A program made the translations under genes and the position numbers. Below the pieces are notes generated by a model. It ran no database searches. It worked only from the letters and a program-made list of their open reading frames with translations, and was not told where the DNA came from. A stretch of 64,000 nt of DNA, taken from NCBI RefSeq assembly GCF_900119735.1, contig NZ_FPJW01000003.1:248001-312000 (forward strand), written 5' to 3'. Shown piece by piece: positions 39,788 to 49,715 of the stretch (positions are counted from its first letter, which is position 1; every line of letters starts with the position of its first letter). The stretch is from Marinospirillum alkaliphilum DSM 21637. GTDB taxonomy: Bacteria; Pseudomonadota; Gammaproteobacteria; Pseudomonadales; Halomonadaceae.

Positions 39788-40120
39788 ATGGCAGATATCC
39801 TGCAGCAATTGGCAGCAACGCTGGAAGCCCGTAAGCAGGCTGATCCGGGTAGCTCTTATGTGGCCCAGTTGCATCACAAGGGATTAAACAAGATCCTTGA
39901 GAAGGTGGGTGAAGAAGCCACAGAAACCTTGCTGGCCGCCAAGGATGCAGCCATCAGTGGCAAGCCGGATGAGGTGATTGCGGAAACGGCCGATCTCTGG
40001 TTTCATTCACTGGTTATGTTGTCTCACCTGAATATCAGCCATCAAGACGTACTGAATGAGCTGGCACGACGCATGGGGCTTTCCGGTCTGGAGGAAAAAG
40101 CCAGCCGCAGTGCCCAATGA
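39788..40120 (+). CDS. hisE: Phosphoribosyl-ATP pyrophosphatase
   Basis: 110 residues. Second step of histidine synthesis. [19 protein letters not shown] and [17 protein letters not shown] contain the acidic metal-binding residues of the MazG-like fold. It usually has hisI just upstream in pseudomonads (ubiB-hisI-hisE-tatABC), but here only 76 bp separate ubiB from hisE and no hisI is present. Confidence 0.95.
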   Translation: MADILQQLAATLEARKQADPGSSYVAQLHHKGLNKILEKVGEEATETLLAAKDAAISGKPDEVIAETADLWFHSLVMLSHLNISHQDVLNELARRMGLSGLEEKASRSAQ

Positions 40121-40166
40121 AATGACAAGAACACGCAAACACTATTGAGTTAAGCAGGAGATCATC

Positions 40167-40430
40167 ATGGGTTTTGGCGGCATTAGCATTTGGCAACTTC
40201 TGATTGTTCTGGGCATCATCATCCTGATTTTTGGAACCAAAAAACTGCGTTCACTGGGTAGTGACCTGGGTGGTGCTGTAAAAGGCTTCAAGTCCGCCAT
40301 GAAAGATGGTGAGAAGGAAGCCGAAGCAGAAGACCTGAAAAAGGATGCAGCGAATCTGAACAAGGTTGAAGAAAAAGGTCCGATTGACGTCAAATCCACC
40401 CGCGTTGACCAGGAGCAGGAGCGCAAGTAA
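40167..40430 (+). CDS. tatA: Twin-arginine translocase subunit TatA
   Basis: 87 residues. The N-terminal helix [36 protein letters not shown] has the canonical FGxKKL hinge and amphipathic helix; the tail is charged. It polymerises to form the Tat translocation site. GCAGGAGATC precedes the ATG. Confidence 0.96.
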   Translation: MGFGGISIWQLLIVLGIIILIFGTKKLRSLGSDLGGAVKGFKSAMKDGEKEAEAEDLKKDAANLNKVEEKGPIDVKSTRVDQEQERK

Positions 40431-40442
40431 GCGCCCATTGCC

Positions 40443-40793
40443 ATGTTTGATATCGGCTTTTTTGAACTGCTGCTGATCGGTATCGTGGGTCTGCTGGTAC
40501 TGGGTCCGGAGCGTCTGCCGCAGGCAGTACGCACGCTGGGTCTATATATCGGCCGTATCCGCAAGGCCGTGTCAGGTATTCAGCAGGAGGTCAATGAACA
40601 GCTGCAACTGGAAGAAATGCGCCAGCGCCTGGCCGAGCACGAGCGCAAGGTTCGTGCAGGCCTGCTGGATGTGGAAAAGGAAGTCGAAAACCAGGTGAAC
40701 ATGGAATCGGGTGCTGATGCACAGCAACCTGTCGAGCCAGTAAAAGAGCAGGCCGAAACCCCTGTATCCAGGTCTGAGGACAAGCCTTCATGA
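40443..40793 (+). CDS. tatB: Twin-arginine translocase subunit TatB
   Basis: 116 residues. [41 protein letters not shown] is the TatB signature (Glu in the helix and LGPERLP). A long charged amphipathic helix and a variable tail follow. Works with TatC as the signal-peptide receptor; its end overlaps tatC by 4 bp. Confidence 0.96.
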   Translation: MFDIGFFELLLIGIVGLLVLGPERLPQAVRTLGLYIGRIRKAVSGIQQEVNEQLQLEEMRQRLAEHERKVRAGLLDVEKEVENQVNMESGADAQQPVEPVKEQAETPVSRSEDKPS

Positions 40794-41578
40794 GTCAGAT
40801 GGATCAGCAGCCTGATCGGAATCCGGATCAGAACATGCAGGAACCAGTGGCACCGGCGGGCCATGCCCCGCTTGTTGAGCATCTGATAGAGTTGCGTGAC
40901 CGTCTACTGCGTATTGTGGTTTCAGTATTAATTGTATTTTTGGCGCTTTTTTATTTTGCCAATGATATCTATCTTTTTATATCTGAACCCTTGCGTGCAA
41001 TACTGCCAGAAGGCACCAATATGATTGCCACAGAAGTGGCATCACCTTTTTTAACGCCATTTAAACTGACTTTATTTACTGCTTTTATAGTCAGTGTTCC
41101 CTATATTCTATATCAGATCTGGAGTTTTATTGCGCCAGGTTTATATGAACATGAAAAAAAGCTGGCCTTTCCATTGCTGGCATCCAGCATCATCCTGTTT
41201 TATGCCGGTATGGCCTTTGCTTACTATGCTGTGTTTCCCCTGTTGTTTGCATTTTTCACCGCTGCAGCACCTGAGGGGGTGGCGGTGATGACAGACATCA
41301 ATGCCTACCTGAGTTTTGTGCTGAAACTGTTTTTTGCTTTCGGTCTGGCCTTTGAAATCCCTGTGGCCACAGTGCTGCTGGTGATGGCGGGTGTCACCAG
41401 TGTGGAAACCCTGTCCTCCAAACGGATGTATGTGATCCTGGGTTGTTTTGTGGTTGCCATGCTGCTGACGCCACCTGATGTGTTTTCACAGACGCTGCTG
41501 GCTGTCCCGATGTGGCTGTTGTTTGAAGTGGGAATATTGATTTCGCGCTTGCTGCCAAAGCGTAAGGCTGAAGAATAA
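40790..41578 (+). CDS. tatC: Twin-arginine translocase subunit TatC
   Basis: 262 residues, six membrane helices. [17 protein letters not shown] (E-LR motif), the [29 protein letters not shown] periplasmic/helix-3 region and [13 protein letters not shown] are diagnostic. The 5' half (about 40915-41150) is notably AT-rich compared with its neighbours, although the protein is conserved; the codon choice is unusual but the gene looks functional. Confidence 0.96.
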   Translation: MSQMDQQPDRNPDQNMQEPVAPAGHAPLVEHLIELRDRLLRIVVSVLIVFLALFYFANDIYLFISEPLRAILPEGTNMIATEVASPFLTPFKLTLFTAFIVSVPYILYQIWSFIAPGLYEHEKKLAFPLLASSIILFYAGMAFAYYAVFPLLFAFFTAAAPEGVAVMTDINAYLSFVLKLFFAFGLAFEIPVATVLLVMAGVTSVETLSSKRMYVILGCFVVAMLLTPPDVFSQTLLAVPMWLLFEVGILISRLLPKRKAEE

Positions 41579-41600
41579 AACACCTTATTACAAATAAAAA

Positions 41601-41636
41601 CAATAAACCCGGCTTATAGTCGGGTTTATTGTTTTA
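41601..41636 (+). terminator. Terminator of the tatABC operon
   Basis: CAATAAACCCG (41601-41611) pairs perfectly with CGGGTTTATTG (41621-41631) around a 9-nt loop, followed by TTTT. It lies 22 bp after tatC. Confidence 0.85.
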
Positions 41637-41696
41637 CATCAATTGTAGATGTCTGCCTGCCTGAGATACATTGGATTCACAGGACATGAATTTCCA

Positions 41697-42476
41697 ATGG
41701 AGTCGTCAATGGTTGAAAGCAGTCGTGTGTTGTATGAGGATGATGAACACCAGTACGTCTGGTTTGGCTGGGAAGACCCTGACTGTGAAGATAGCCTGGT
41801 GCAGTCCAATCAGGTGCTGGTGATCAATCAGGATCAGGGTTATCTGTTTGATCCTGGTGGTGCCTTCATTTTTTCCGAGGTGGCAGCAGAGGTCAATAAA
41901 TACCTGGCGCTGGATCAGATACGCTATTTGCTCGCTACACACCAGGATCCCGATGTACTTTCCTCCGTTACCCTTTGGCTGAAAGCCACTCATGCACGTT
42001 TGCTGGTTTCACGCCTGTGGATCCGGTTTGTCTCTCACTTTGGTTTCAGCGATAACAGCCGTCTGATTGCCATTGAAGACAAGGGCAAAATGATCAAGTT
42101 GCCTGCGGGTGGTGAGATCATCTTGTTACCCGCTCACTTTTTACACAGTGAGGGTAATTTCTGTTTTTACGATAGCCGTTCAAAAATCCTGTTTACTGGT
42201 GATATTGGTGCTGCTGTATTCCCCAAGGGGGAGCGTTACCTGATGGTGGAAGACTGGGACAAACATCTGGCTTACACCGAAGGTTTCCACAAACGTTACA
42301 TGGGTAACAATCAGGCCTTGCGCAAATGGGTGGCGATGGTGCGTCAATACCCCCTGGAAATGATTGTTCCTCAGCATGGTGCCATTATTGGCAAGGAACA
42401 CATTCCTGCTTTTCTGGACTGGCTGGAAAATCTGCAGTGTGGCACAGACCTGCTGGATGAGTTTTACGGTTTTTAG
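41697..42476 (+). CDS. Di-iron metallo-beta-lactamase-fold (ODP-type) protein, copy 1
   Basis: About 259 residues. The fold motif is ATHQDPDVLSSVTLWLK (metal-binding HxDxD), with later ligands in LPAHFLHSEGNF, LFTGDIGAAVF and MIVPQHGAII. The pattern THQDPDV and SRLWIRFVSHFG matches the oxygen-binding di-iron (ODP) family related to flavodiiron proteins but without a flavodoxin domain. It is probably an O2 or redox sensor rather than a hydrolase. ATG 41697 was preferred by alignment with the next gene; ATG 41649 and 41709 are possible. The flanking paralogue and HD-GYP gene suggest a sensory set. Confidence 0.78.
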   Translation: MESSMVESSRVLYEDDEHQYVWFGWEDPDCEDSLVQSNQVLVINQDQGYLFDPGGAFIFSEVAAEVNKYLALDQIRYLLATHQDPDVLSSVTLWLKATHARLLVSRLWIRFVSHFGFSDNSRLIAIEDKGKMIKLPAGGEIILLPAHFLHSEGNFCFYDSRSKILFTGDIGAAVFPKGERYLMVEDWDKHLAYTEGFHKRYMGNNQALRKWVAMVRQYPLEMIVPQHGAIIGKEHIPAFLDWLENLQCGTDLLDEFYGF

Positions 42477-42556
42477 GGTGCATAACCTGTGGGGCAGATG
42501 CCCTGAAGCGGATACAACAAGAAGACATGGATTGATTGACAGAGGAGCCTGCCGGG

Positions 42557-43348
42557 ATGACAACGCATCTGGAAGACAACCGCCTGCTGTATGAAGATGA
42601 TGAGCATCAGTTTGTCTGGTTTGGTTGGGAGGAAGAAGAGGGCTCAGACTCTTTTGTGCAAACCAATCAGTGCCTGATCATTAATCAGGACCAGGGTTAT
42701 CTGTTTGATCCAGGCGGTACTTATGTTTTTCATCAGGTTCTGGAGCAGGTGACGCGTTATCTGCATCCGCGCCAGATCAATACACTGATTGCCACCCACC
42801 AGGACCCGGATGTCTGTTCTTCCGCACCCTACTGGATGAAAGCAACCGATGCCAAGTTGCTGATTTCCCGTTTGTGGCTTCATTTTGTATCGCATTTTGG
42901 CCTGGATGAACCAGAGCGTGTGGTGCCCTTGCCGGATCGGGGTGCCAGATTGCGTTTGCCCAGTGGCGATCACCTGCTGTTATTACCAGCTCATTTTTTA
43001 CACAGTGAAGGGAACTTCAGCATTTTTGATGAGCGCTCCGGCATCCTGTTCAGCGGTGACATTGGGGCATCCATCTTCCCGAAGGGTAAGCGTTCTTTAT
43101 TGGTTGAGGATTTTGAAGCACACCGTGCATTCATGGAGCCTTTTCACAGGCGGTATATGCACTCCAATGCGGTGTGTCGCCACTGGGTTGCGCAGATCAG
43201 GGCTCTGCCGCAACCGGTGAAGATGATTGTGCCGCAACATGGATCGATGTTTCAGGGGGAGCAGGTGGAAAACTTCCTGTCATGGTTTGAAACACTCCAG
43301 TGTGGAGGTGATTACCTGCAGGCCATCTACACTGATCAACCCGTTTAA
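42557..43348 (+). CDS. Di-iron metallo-beta-lactamase-fold (ODP-type) protein, copy 2
   Basis: 263 residues, paralogous to the preceding gene over its full length: LLYEDDEHQFVWFGWEE, LFDPGGTYVFHQV, ATHQDPDVCSSAPYWMK, LPAHFLHSEGNFSIFDE, LFSGDIGASIFPKGKRSLLVEDF, IVPQHGSMF. All metal ligands are kept in both copies. GAGGAGCC precedes ATG 42557. A tandem pair with kept active sites suggests either a heterodimer or different affinities for the same ligand. Confidence 0.78.
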   Translation: MTTHLEDNRLLYEDDEHQFVWFGWEEEEGSDSFVQTNQCLIINQDQGYLFDPGGTYVFHQVLEQVTRYLHPRQINTLIATHQDPDVCSSAPYWMKATDAKLLISRLWLHFVSHFGLDEPERVVPLPDRGARLRLPSGDHLLLLPAHFLHSEGNFSIFDERSGILFSGDIGASIFPKGKRSLLVEDFEAHRAFMEPFHRRYMHSNAVCRHWVAQIRALPQPVKMIVPQHGSMFQGEQVENFLSWFETLQCGGDYLQAIYTDQPV

Positions 43349-43385
43349 ATTTCCCTGGATGGCAGTGTGACTGCAAGGATGTCAT

Positions 43386-44594
43386 ATGTTTTTGCGCGAT
43401 TTTGAACTATCCAGAATCATGCCGGAACACCTGAAGGTGGACCACCCGGTACCCTGGCCCATTTACGACGAATTCGGCAAGTTGTTAATGGCCAAGGGGG
43501 CCGTTTTGCGTTCCGAACGTCAAAAGGAAATTCTGGCAAGGGTGGGGCTGTTTGCCCGTGAAGCCAATCCAGAGCCTGAGGCAGAGGTTCCACAGCCCGT
43601 GCGTTTTCGGCGCAAGGTGAACCCTTTTAATGAGTTTGATGAGCTGTGCCTGAAGCTGGAAGCAGTTTTTACGCTGATGGAGGCGGAAAAACGCCCTAAC
43701 CCCGGCATCATCAAAAAACGTGTGTATGAAATCTGTACCACGCTGCAGGGACTGGTGGAATACGATGCTGATGCGTTGCTGGGTGCTGTGCATCTGGCGG
43801 ATCAGTTTCCCTACCATGTATTGCACCCCATGCAGATTGCAGTGCTGTCAGAGTTGATCATGGATCGCTTGCAGGCAGAACAGGCGGTGCGCCTGTCCGT
43901 TCTGGCTGCCGCTTTAACCTGTAACCTGGCCATGAACCCGTATCAACAGCGCCTGCATCAACAGCGCACGCCGCTGAATGATCAGCAACGGCGAGTGATT
44001 AACCGTCATCCCTTGCAAACACGTCAAAGTCTGGAAGAAGCAGGTGTTGATGACTTGTTGTGGTTGGAGTTGGTGGCTCAGCACCATGAAAAACTGGATG
44101 GCAGTGGTTATCCGCTGGGTTTGAGTGGTGATCAGATTCGCCGTGAAGCGCGCATTCTGGCTCTGGCCGATGTTTACAGTGCGATGGTGACACCAAGGCC
44201 CTATCGCAATCCGATCAAACACAAGGATTCACTCAGGGATATTTTCACCCAGCGTGGCAGTAAGTTTGATTCCAAACTGACGCTGCTGTTTCTGAATGAA
44301 TTGGGGGTTTACCCACCGGGTGTGTATGTACGGTTGAATAATGGTGAGCTGGCCGTGGTGATCGGGCGTACACCAGACCCACGCTCACCCCTGGTGGCGA
44401 GCATCCGCAAGCCCAGTGGTGATTTGTTTTTGTCACCCAGACGCCGGAATACCGGTTCAGAACAGTTTGGTATTCGCAGCGCCTGTAACGTGAATGAAAG
44501 GATCAAGATCAACCCGGCCACCCTGTGGGGCATTAATGCCATTCGGGTGAATGTGATGCCGGCTGACCTGTCCGGCATCTCGGATCTGATCTGA
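43386..44594 (+). CDS. HD-GYP-related protein lacking the HD dyad
   Basis: 402 residues. The N-terminal region (PIYDEFGKLLMAKGAVLRSERQ) resembles the leader domain of many c-di-GMP proteins. The GYP half is intact: AQHHEKLDGSGYPLGLSGDQI (residues 232-250) and ARILALADVYSAMVTPRPYRN. Where an HD-GYP enzyme has LHDIGK, this protein has ALTCNLAM, so H-D is replaced by T178-C179. Metal binding and phosphodiesterase activity should be impaired. It could be a c-di-GMP-binding or regulatory pseudo-enzyme. It follows the two ODP genes by 37 bp on the same strand and may be their output partner. Confidence 0.8.
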   Translation: MFLRDFELSRIMPEHLKVDHPVPWPIYDEFGKLLMAKGAVLRSERQKEILARVGLFAREANPEPEAEVPQPVRFRRKVNPFNEFDELCLKLEAVFTLMEAEKRPNPGIIKKRVYEICTTLQGLVEYDADALLGAVHLADQFPYHVLHPMQIAVLSELIMDRLQAEQAVRLSVLAAALTCNLAMNPYQQRLHQQRTPLNDQQRRVINRHPLQTRQSLEEAGVDDLLWLELVAQHHEKLDGSGYPLGLSGDQIRREARILALADVYSAMVTPRPYRNPIKHKDSLRDIFTQRGSKFDSKLTLLFLNELGVYPPGVYVRLNNGELAVVIGRTPDPRSPLVASIRKPSGDLFLSPRRRNTGSEQFGIRSACNVNERIKINPATLWGINAIRVNVMPADLSGISDLI

Positions 44595-44603
44595 ACCGGT
44601 TGA

Positions 44604-45278
44604 TCAGCTCAGATCCAGTACCTTGTCGACCAGCTTGAAGATGCCATCCCGCGCTTCGGTGATCCGGCTGGCAAGCATGTAAGCCGGCGTGCTGACCACC
44701 TTGTGGGTGTTATCAACAATGATCTCGTCCACTCCACAGGTCTTGTGCAGGCCGCCCATGGCAATCAGGGCTCCTTCCACGCCAGGGTCACTGCCTACAG
44801 TGCAAAGAATGCCCGGCGCAACCAGTTTGGCAGTAATGGCCGGTGCAATACACATCAGGCCGATGGGTTTACCTGCTTTGTGGAATGCCTGCACAAACTG
44901 GCGTACATCGTTGCGCACTTCACACTCGGCACCCTCGGAAGCAAAGGTGGAGAAGTTTTTGGCCACACCAAAACCGCCGGGCAGAATCACTGCATCATAG
45001 TCATCCGGGCTGGCCTGGCTCAGCTCCAGAATATCGCCTCGGGCCAGACGGGCGGCTTCCTGCAGGATGCTGCGTGAAGCACTTCCTGACTCGCGGCTGT
45101 CTTCAACTTCCTCGCCGCTGGCATGATCCACCACATGCATTTGCAGGGCATCCGGTGCAATACAACGGTATTCAGCATCACGTTCATCCAGGCGCAGCAG
45201 GGTCAGGACGCTTTCATAAATTTCGGCACCGTCAAAGACACCGCAACCGGACAGCAACACGGCTACTTTTTTCTTCAT
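44604..45278 (-). CDS. elbB: ElbB (DJ-1/PfpI superfamily glyoxalase-like)
   Basis: About 224 residues. KKVAVLLSGCGVFDGAEIYESVLTLLRL, DYDAVILPGGFGVAKNFSTFA, the nucleophile elbow PIGLMCIAPAI and GGLHKTCGVDEIIVDNTHKVVSTPAYM are the ElbB pattern. Family members show weak glyoxalase activity and were linked to isoprenoid synthesis. ATG 45278 has GGAGAAG upstream on the minus strand; ATG 45290 is an alternative. Divergent from hemB. Confidence 0.92.
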   Translation of the reverse strand: MKKKVAVLLSGCGVFDGAEIYESVLTLLRLDERDAEYRCIAPDALQMHVVDHASGEEVEDSRESGSASRSILQEAARLARGDILELSQASPDDYDAVILPGGFGVAKNFSTFASEGAECEVRNDVRQFVQAFHKAGKPIGLMCIAPAITAKLVAPGILCTVGSDPGVEGALIAMGGLHKTCGVDEIIVDNTHKVVSTPAYMLASRITEARDGIFKLVDKVLDLS

Positions 45279-45304
45279 GATCTTCTCCATCCTGTTGTTT
45301 TTGA

Positions 45305-46471
<1,167 letters not shown>

Positions 46472-46509
46472 GTTTGACTAGTGAGGCATTCAAAGCAAGG
46501 ATATGGCAG

Positions 46510-48744
46510 ATGACTGACACCAAGGCAACACCTGTACCCGCAACAACTGAAGCGGTGGATACCCCGGCTACTGATGAGTCCACCCAGATAACCCAGGCCA
46601 GTGCCCAGCGTGCTCCCCTGCGAATTAATCAGAGCAAGACCGGTGTGCGTCGTCGCAAATCGGATGATAGTATTGATCTGGATGCCCCGGACCTCTACTT
46701 CAATCGGGAGTTGTCTCACCTGCAATTTAATATCCGGGTATTGGAGCAGTCGCTGGATGCCAGCCATCCGCTGCTGAACCGCCTGCTGTTCCTGCTGATT
46801 TTTTCCAGCAACCTGGACGAGTTTTTTGAAATTCGGGTTGCCGGTCTGCGTCGTCAGGTGGCACTGGATCGGGAAAAATCCGGTGTGGATGGCATGCGTC
46901 CCAGTGAAGTGTTGAAAGAAGTTTCACGCATCTGTCATGAGCAGGTGGAGCGTCAGTACAAGATCCTCAACGAAGTGCTGATCCCGGCACTGGAAGACAA
47001 CCAGATACGATTTATCCGCCGTGATCAGTGGACTCGCCAGCAGACCGCCTGGGTGGAAGACTTTTTCAACAATGAAATTCTGCCGGTGATCAGCCCCATT
47101 GGTCTGGACCCGTCACATCCCTTCCCGCGTCTGGTCAACAAGAGTCTGAACTTCATTGTATCGCTGGAGGGTAAGGATGCCTTCGGTCGTGAAGGCGGCA
47201 TGGCCATTCTTCCGGCACCACGCTCCCTGTCACGCCTGATCCGTATTCCTGATGAGCTGTGTGAAGGTGGTGACAACTTTGTGTTCCTGTCCTCGATGAT
47301 TCATGCCCATGCTGAGCTGTTGTTCCCCGGCATGAAGGTCAAGGGATGTTACCAGTTCCGCATCACCCGTAATGCTGACTTGAGTGTGGACTCCGAAGAA
47401 GTGTCGGATCTGGCCAGTGCCCTGCGTGGTGAGCTGCTATCCCGCCGTTATGGTGATGCAGTGCGCCTGGAGGTGGCCGACAATTGTCCGGATGAGCTGG
47501 TCGCTTTCCTGTTGAAACAATTTAACCTGACCGAAGAAGAACTCTACCGGGTGAATGGCCCGGTGAACCTGAATCGCCTGATGGCGGTGATGGGGCAGGT
47601 GAATCGTCCGGATCTGCAATATGCACCCTTTACACCGGGTTTGCCGAAGTTGCTGCGCAAGGATGCCGGTTCAATTTTTAATGCCATCCGCCAGGGTGAC
47701 ATCCTGCTGCACCACCCCTTTGAAAGTTTTTCGCCGGTGGAAGACCTGCTGCGGGAAGCCGCCAGTGACCCCGATGTGGTGGCGATTAAACAAACCCTCT
47801 ACCGCACCGGCGCTGATTCCAACATTGTGAATGCACTGGTGGAAGCTGCCCGAAATGGTAAAGAGGTAACCGTTGTCATTGAGCTGCGGGCACGCTTTGA
47901 TGAAGCAGACAACCTGACACTGGCCAGTCGTTTGCAGGAAGCTGGTGCCATTGTGATTTACGGCGTGGTGGCCTACAAAACCCACGCCAAGATGATGCAC
48001 ATTCTGCGGCGGGAAAGTGGCCGATTGCGCCATTATGCCCACCTGGGCACCGGTAACTACCATGCCAAGACTTCGCGCCTTTACACCGATTATGGCCTGC
48101 TGACTTCCAATCAGGACCTTTGTGAAGATGTGCACAAGGTGTTTTTGCAGCTGTGTGGCATGGGACAGGTGTTGAACATGCACAAGCTGTTGCATGCACC
48201 CTTCACCTTGCACAAACGCCTGGTGGAAATGATCGAGCGGGAAGCTGAAAATGCTGCTGCCGGTAAAAAAGCCCGCATCATCATCAAGACCAACTCCATC
48301 ACCGAACCCAAACTGATCAAGGCACTGTACAAGGCCAGTCAAGCCGGTGTTGAAATTGACATGGTAGTGCGAGGCATCTGCTGCCTGAAACCGGGTGTTC
48401 CCGAGGTGTCGGAGAATATCCGGGTGCGTTCCATCATCGGGCGTTTTCTGGAGCACACACGGGTGTTCAGCTTCCACAATGATGGCAAGGAAGAGATTTA
48501 TTGTGCCAGTGCCGACTTTATGGAGCGCAACATGTTCCATCGTGTGGAAACCTGTTTTCCGCTGCTGGAAACCCGGTTGGCCAACCGGGTGCGCAAGGAT
48601 CTGGAAACCTATCTGCTGGATAACTGCCAGAGTTGGGAGCTGCAGAGTGATGGTTCCTACCTGCTGAACTCACCCGGTGAAGGCAAGGGTGAAGTCAGTG
48701 TGCAGGAAACCCTGCTGGATGCTTATGCCGAGAAGGTCAGCTGA
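46510..48744 (+). CDS. ppk: Polyphosphate kinase 1
   Basis: 744 residues. Reversibly transfers ATP gamma-phosphate to polyphosphate. YFNRELSHLQFNIRVLEQSLD, SSNLDEFFEIRVAGL, HPFESFSPVEDLLREAASDPDV, ELRARFDEADN, HLGTGNYHAKTSRLYTDYGLLTSN (phospho-acceptor histidine) and NMFHRVETCFP are diagnostic. The N-terminus has a non-conserved Thr/Ala-rich extension of about 60 residues. AAGGA is 8 nt before ATG 46510. Downstream of hemB by 38 bp, as in pseudomonads. Confidence 0.97.
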   Translation: MTDTKATPVPATTEAVDTPATDESTQITQASAQRAPLRINQSKTGVRRRKSDDSIDLDAPDLYFNRELSHLQFNIRVLEQSLDASHPLLNRLLFLLIFSSNLDEFFEIRVAGLRRQVALDREKSGVDGMRPSEVLKEVSRICHEQVERQYKILNEVLIPALEDNQIRFIRRDQWTRQQTAWVEDFFNNEILPVISPIGLDPSHPFPRLVNKSLNFIVSLEGKDAFGREGGMAILPAPRSLSRLIRIPDELCEGGDNFVFLSSMIHAHAELLFPGMKVKGCYQFRITRNADLSVDSEEVSDLASALRGELLSRRYGDAVRLEVADNCPDELVAFLLKQFNLTEEELYRVNGPVNLNRLMAVMGQVNRPDLQYAPFTPGLPKLLRKDAGSIFNAIRQGDILLHHPFESFSPVEDLLREAASDPDVVAIKQTLYRTGADSNIVNALVEAARNGKEVTVVIELRARFDEADNLTLASRLQEAGAIVIYGVVAYKTHAKMMHILRRESGRLRHYAHLGTGNYHAKTSRLYTDYGLLTSNQDLCEDVHKVFLQLCGMGQVLNMHKLLHAPFTLHKRLVEMIEREAENAAAGKKARIIIKTNSITEPKLIKALYKASQAGVEIDMVVRGICCLKPGVPEVSENIRVRSIIGRFLEHTRVFSFHNDGKEEIYCASADFMERNMFHRVETCFPLLETRLANRVRKDLETYLLDNCQSWELQSDGSYLLNSPGEGKGEVSVQETLLDAYAEKVS

Positions 48745-48800
48745 ACCTGCCGGATGGATCATGCTAGACTGGTCCATACATTTATTTGACGGAGCAAGGT

Positions 48801-49121
48801 ATGGACCGGAAAGCTATCCCGCAACAGGCAGGCTTGTGCTGGATTCGCCCGGAGCAGTGGCAGAGACTACTGGAAGTGGCAGAAGATCGTGACCGGCTGG
48901 AAAAAAGCTGGGAAGAATGGCAGGCCAAAAGCCTGGAAATGATCGAGGTGTTTGCCACCCGGAACATTCTGATCCAAAAAGTTGAAGTGGATGTTGAGGC
49001 ATTAATCGACTGGTGCCATCAGCGTGAAAAAACGGTGAATGCCTCAACCCGCGCGGAGTATGTCACCGCGTTGATGATGGAACAGAAAAAAGCCGAAATG
49101 CAGCAGACGACTCGTCACTGA
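48801..49121 (+). CDS. Small hypothetical helical protein
   Basis: About 106 residues. Not recognised. It is mostly helical, rich in Glu, Gln, Arg and Trp (WIRPEQWQRLLEVAEDRDRLEKSWEEWQ), with no signal peptide or membrane helix and one cysteine pair (C13, C72 approximately). GGAGC precedes ATG 48801. Codon use matches neighbours and the frame is clean, so it is likely real. It stands 56 bp after ppk and is convergent with the DUF3087 gene. Confidence 0.6.
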   Translation: MDRKAIPQQAGLCWIRPEQWQRLLEVAEDRDRLEKSWEEWQAKSLEMIEVFATRNILIQKVEVDVEALIDWCHQREKTVNASTRAEYVTALMMEQKKAEMQQTTRH

Positions 49122-49152
49122 TTTTGTGTTCGCGCAATGCAGTGACGGTTTT

Positions 49153-49683
49153 TTATGCCGTAGTACGGTCTTGCAGCTCACTGATCCAGCGGGCATCCAG
49201 CCGTGTCTGGTTCGGGTCCAGGCCTAAGGCCTGCATGCGCTCAGCGGTTTGTTGTTTCTCTACTTTTAACTCCAGCAAGCCGGTGTCATTGCCTTCCAGC
49301 TGGTGCATCTGCTCCAGCGCCAGTTGATAAAAACGCAGAATTTGCAAAGCGCGTGGGTGATCCGTTTCTGCCAGCGGCTTGACCCGGTGCATCACATTGG
49401 TGACCCGCATCAGGTTGCGCTTCAGGTGCCAGCCATACACTGCTTCGCGCATAAAAGGTTGATCCTTCAGATAAAAACGCACCAGCAATAGGGTGCTACC
49501 CAGGCTCAGCGCTACCCCCAGCAGGTTAAGGCGGAAATTATTGCCACCGGGGGTGCCCCATAACAAGACCAGCAGGCTGGATAACAACATGCCGGTGGCT
49601 GCAAAAAGCACAATCAGGATCAGGCTGCTTTTGCGGGTTTGTTGACGGTAGTTGTCAGGGTCCAGCGGCTGTAATTCAAACAT
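49153..49683 (-). CDS. DUF3087-type membrane protein
   Basis: 176 residues. FELQPLDPDNYRQQTRKSSLILIVLFAATGMLLSSLLVLLWG and a second membrane helix (LNLLGVALSLGSTLLLVRFYL) are followed by a cytoplasmic helical domain (EAVYGWHLKRNLMRVTNVMHRVKP, ILRFYQLALEQMHQLEGND). This is the DUF3087 pattern as I know it; function unknown. It is downstream of the DAHP synthase gene on the same strand with a 32-bp gap. Confidence 0.68.
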   Translation of the reverse strand: MFELQPLDPDNYRQQTRKSSLILIVLFAATGMLLSSLLVLLWGTPGGNNFRLNLLGVALSLGSTLLLVRFYLKDQPFMREAVYGWHLKRNLMRVTNVMHRVKPLAETDHPRALQILRFYQLALEQMHQLEGNDTGLLELKVEKQQTAERMQALGLDPNQTRLDARWISELQDRTTA

Positions 49684-49715
49684 GGTTATTCAGTCTTTTC
49701 ATTCAATGAGCCAGT

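Noticed and set aside
47671-48540. 289-codon minus-strand frame opposite ppk
   Set aside because: Antisense shadow of the most conserved part of polyphosphate kinase.
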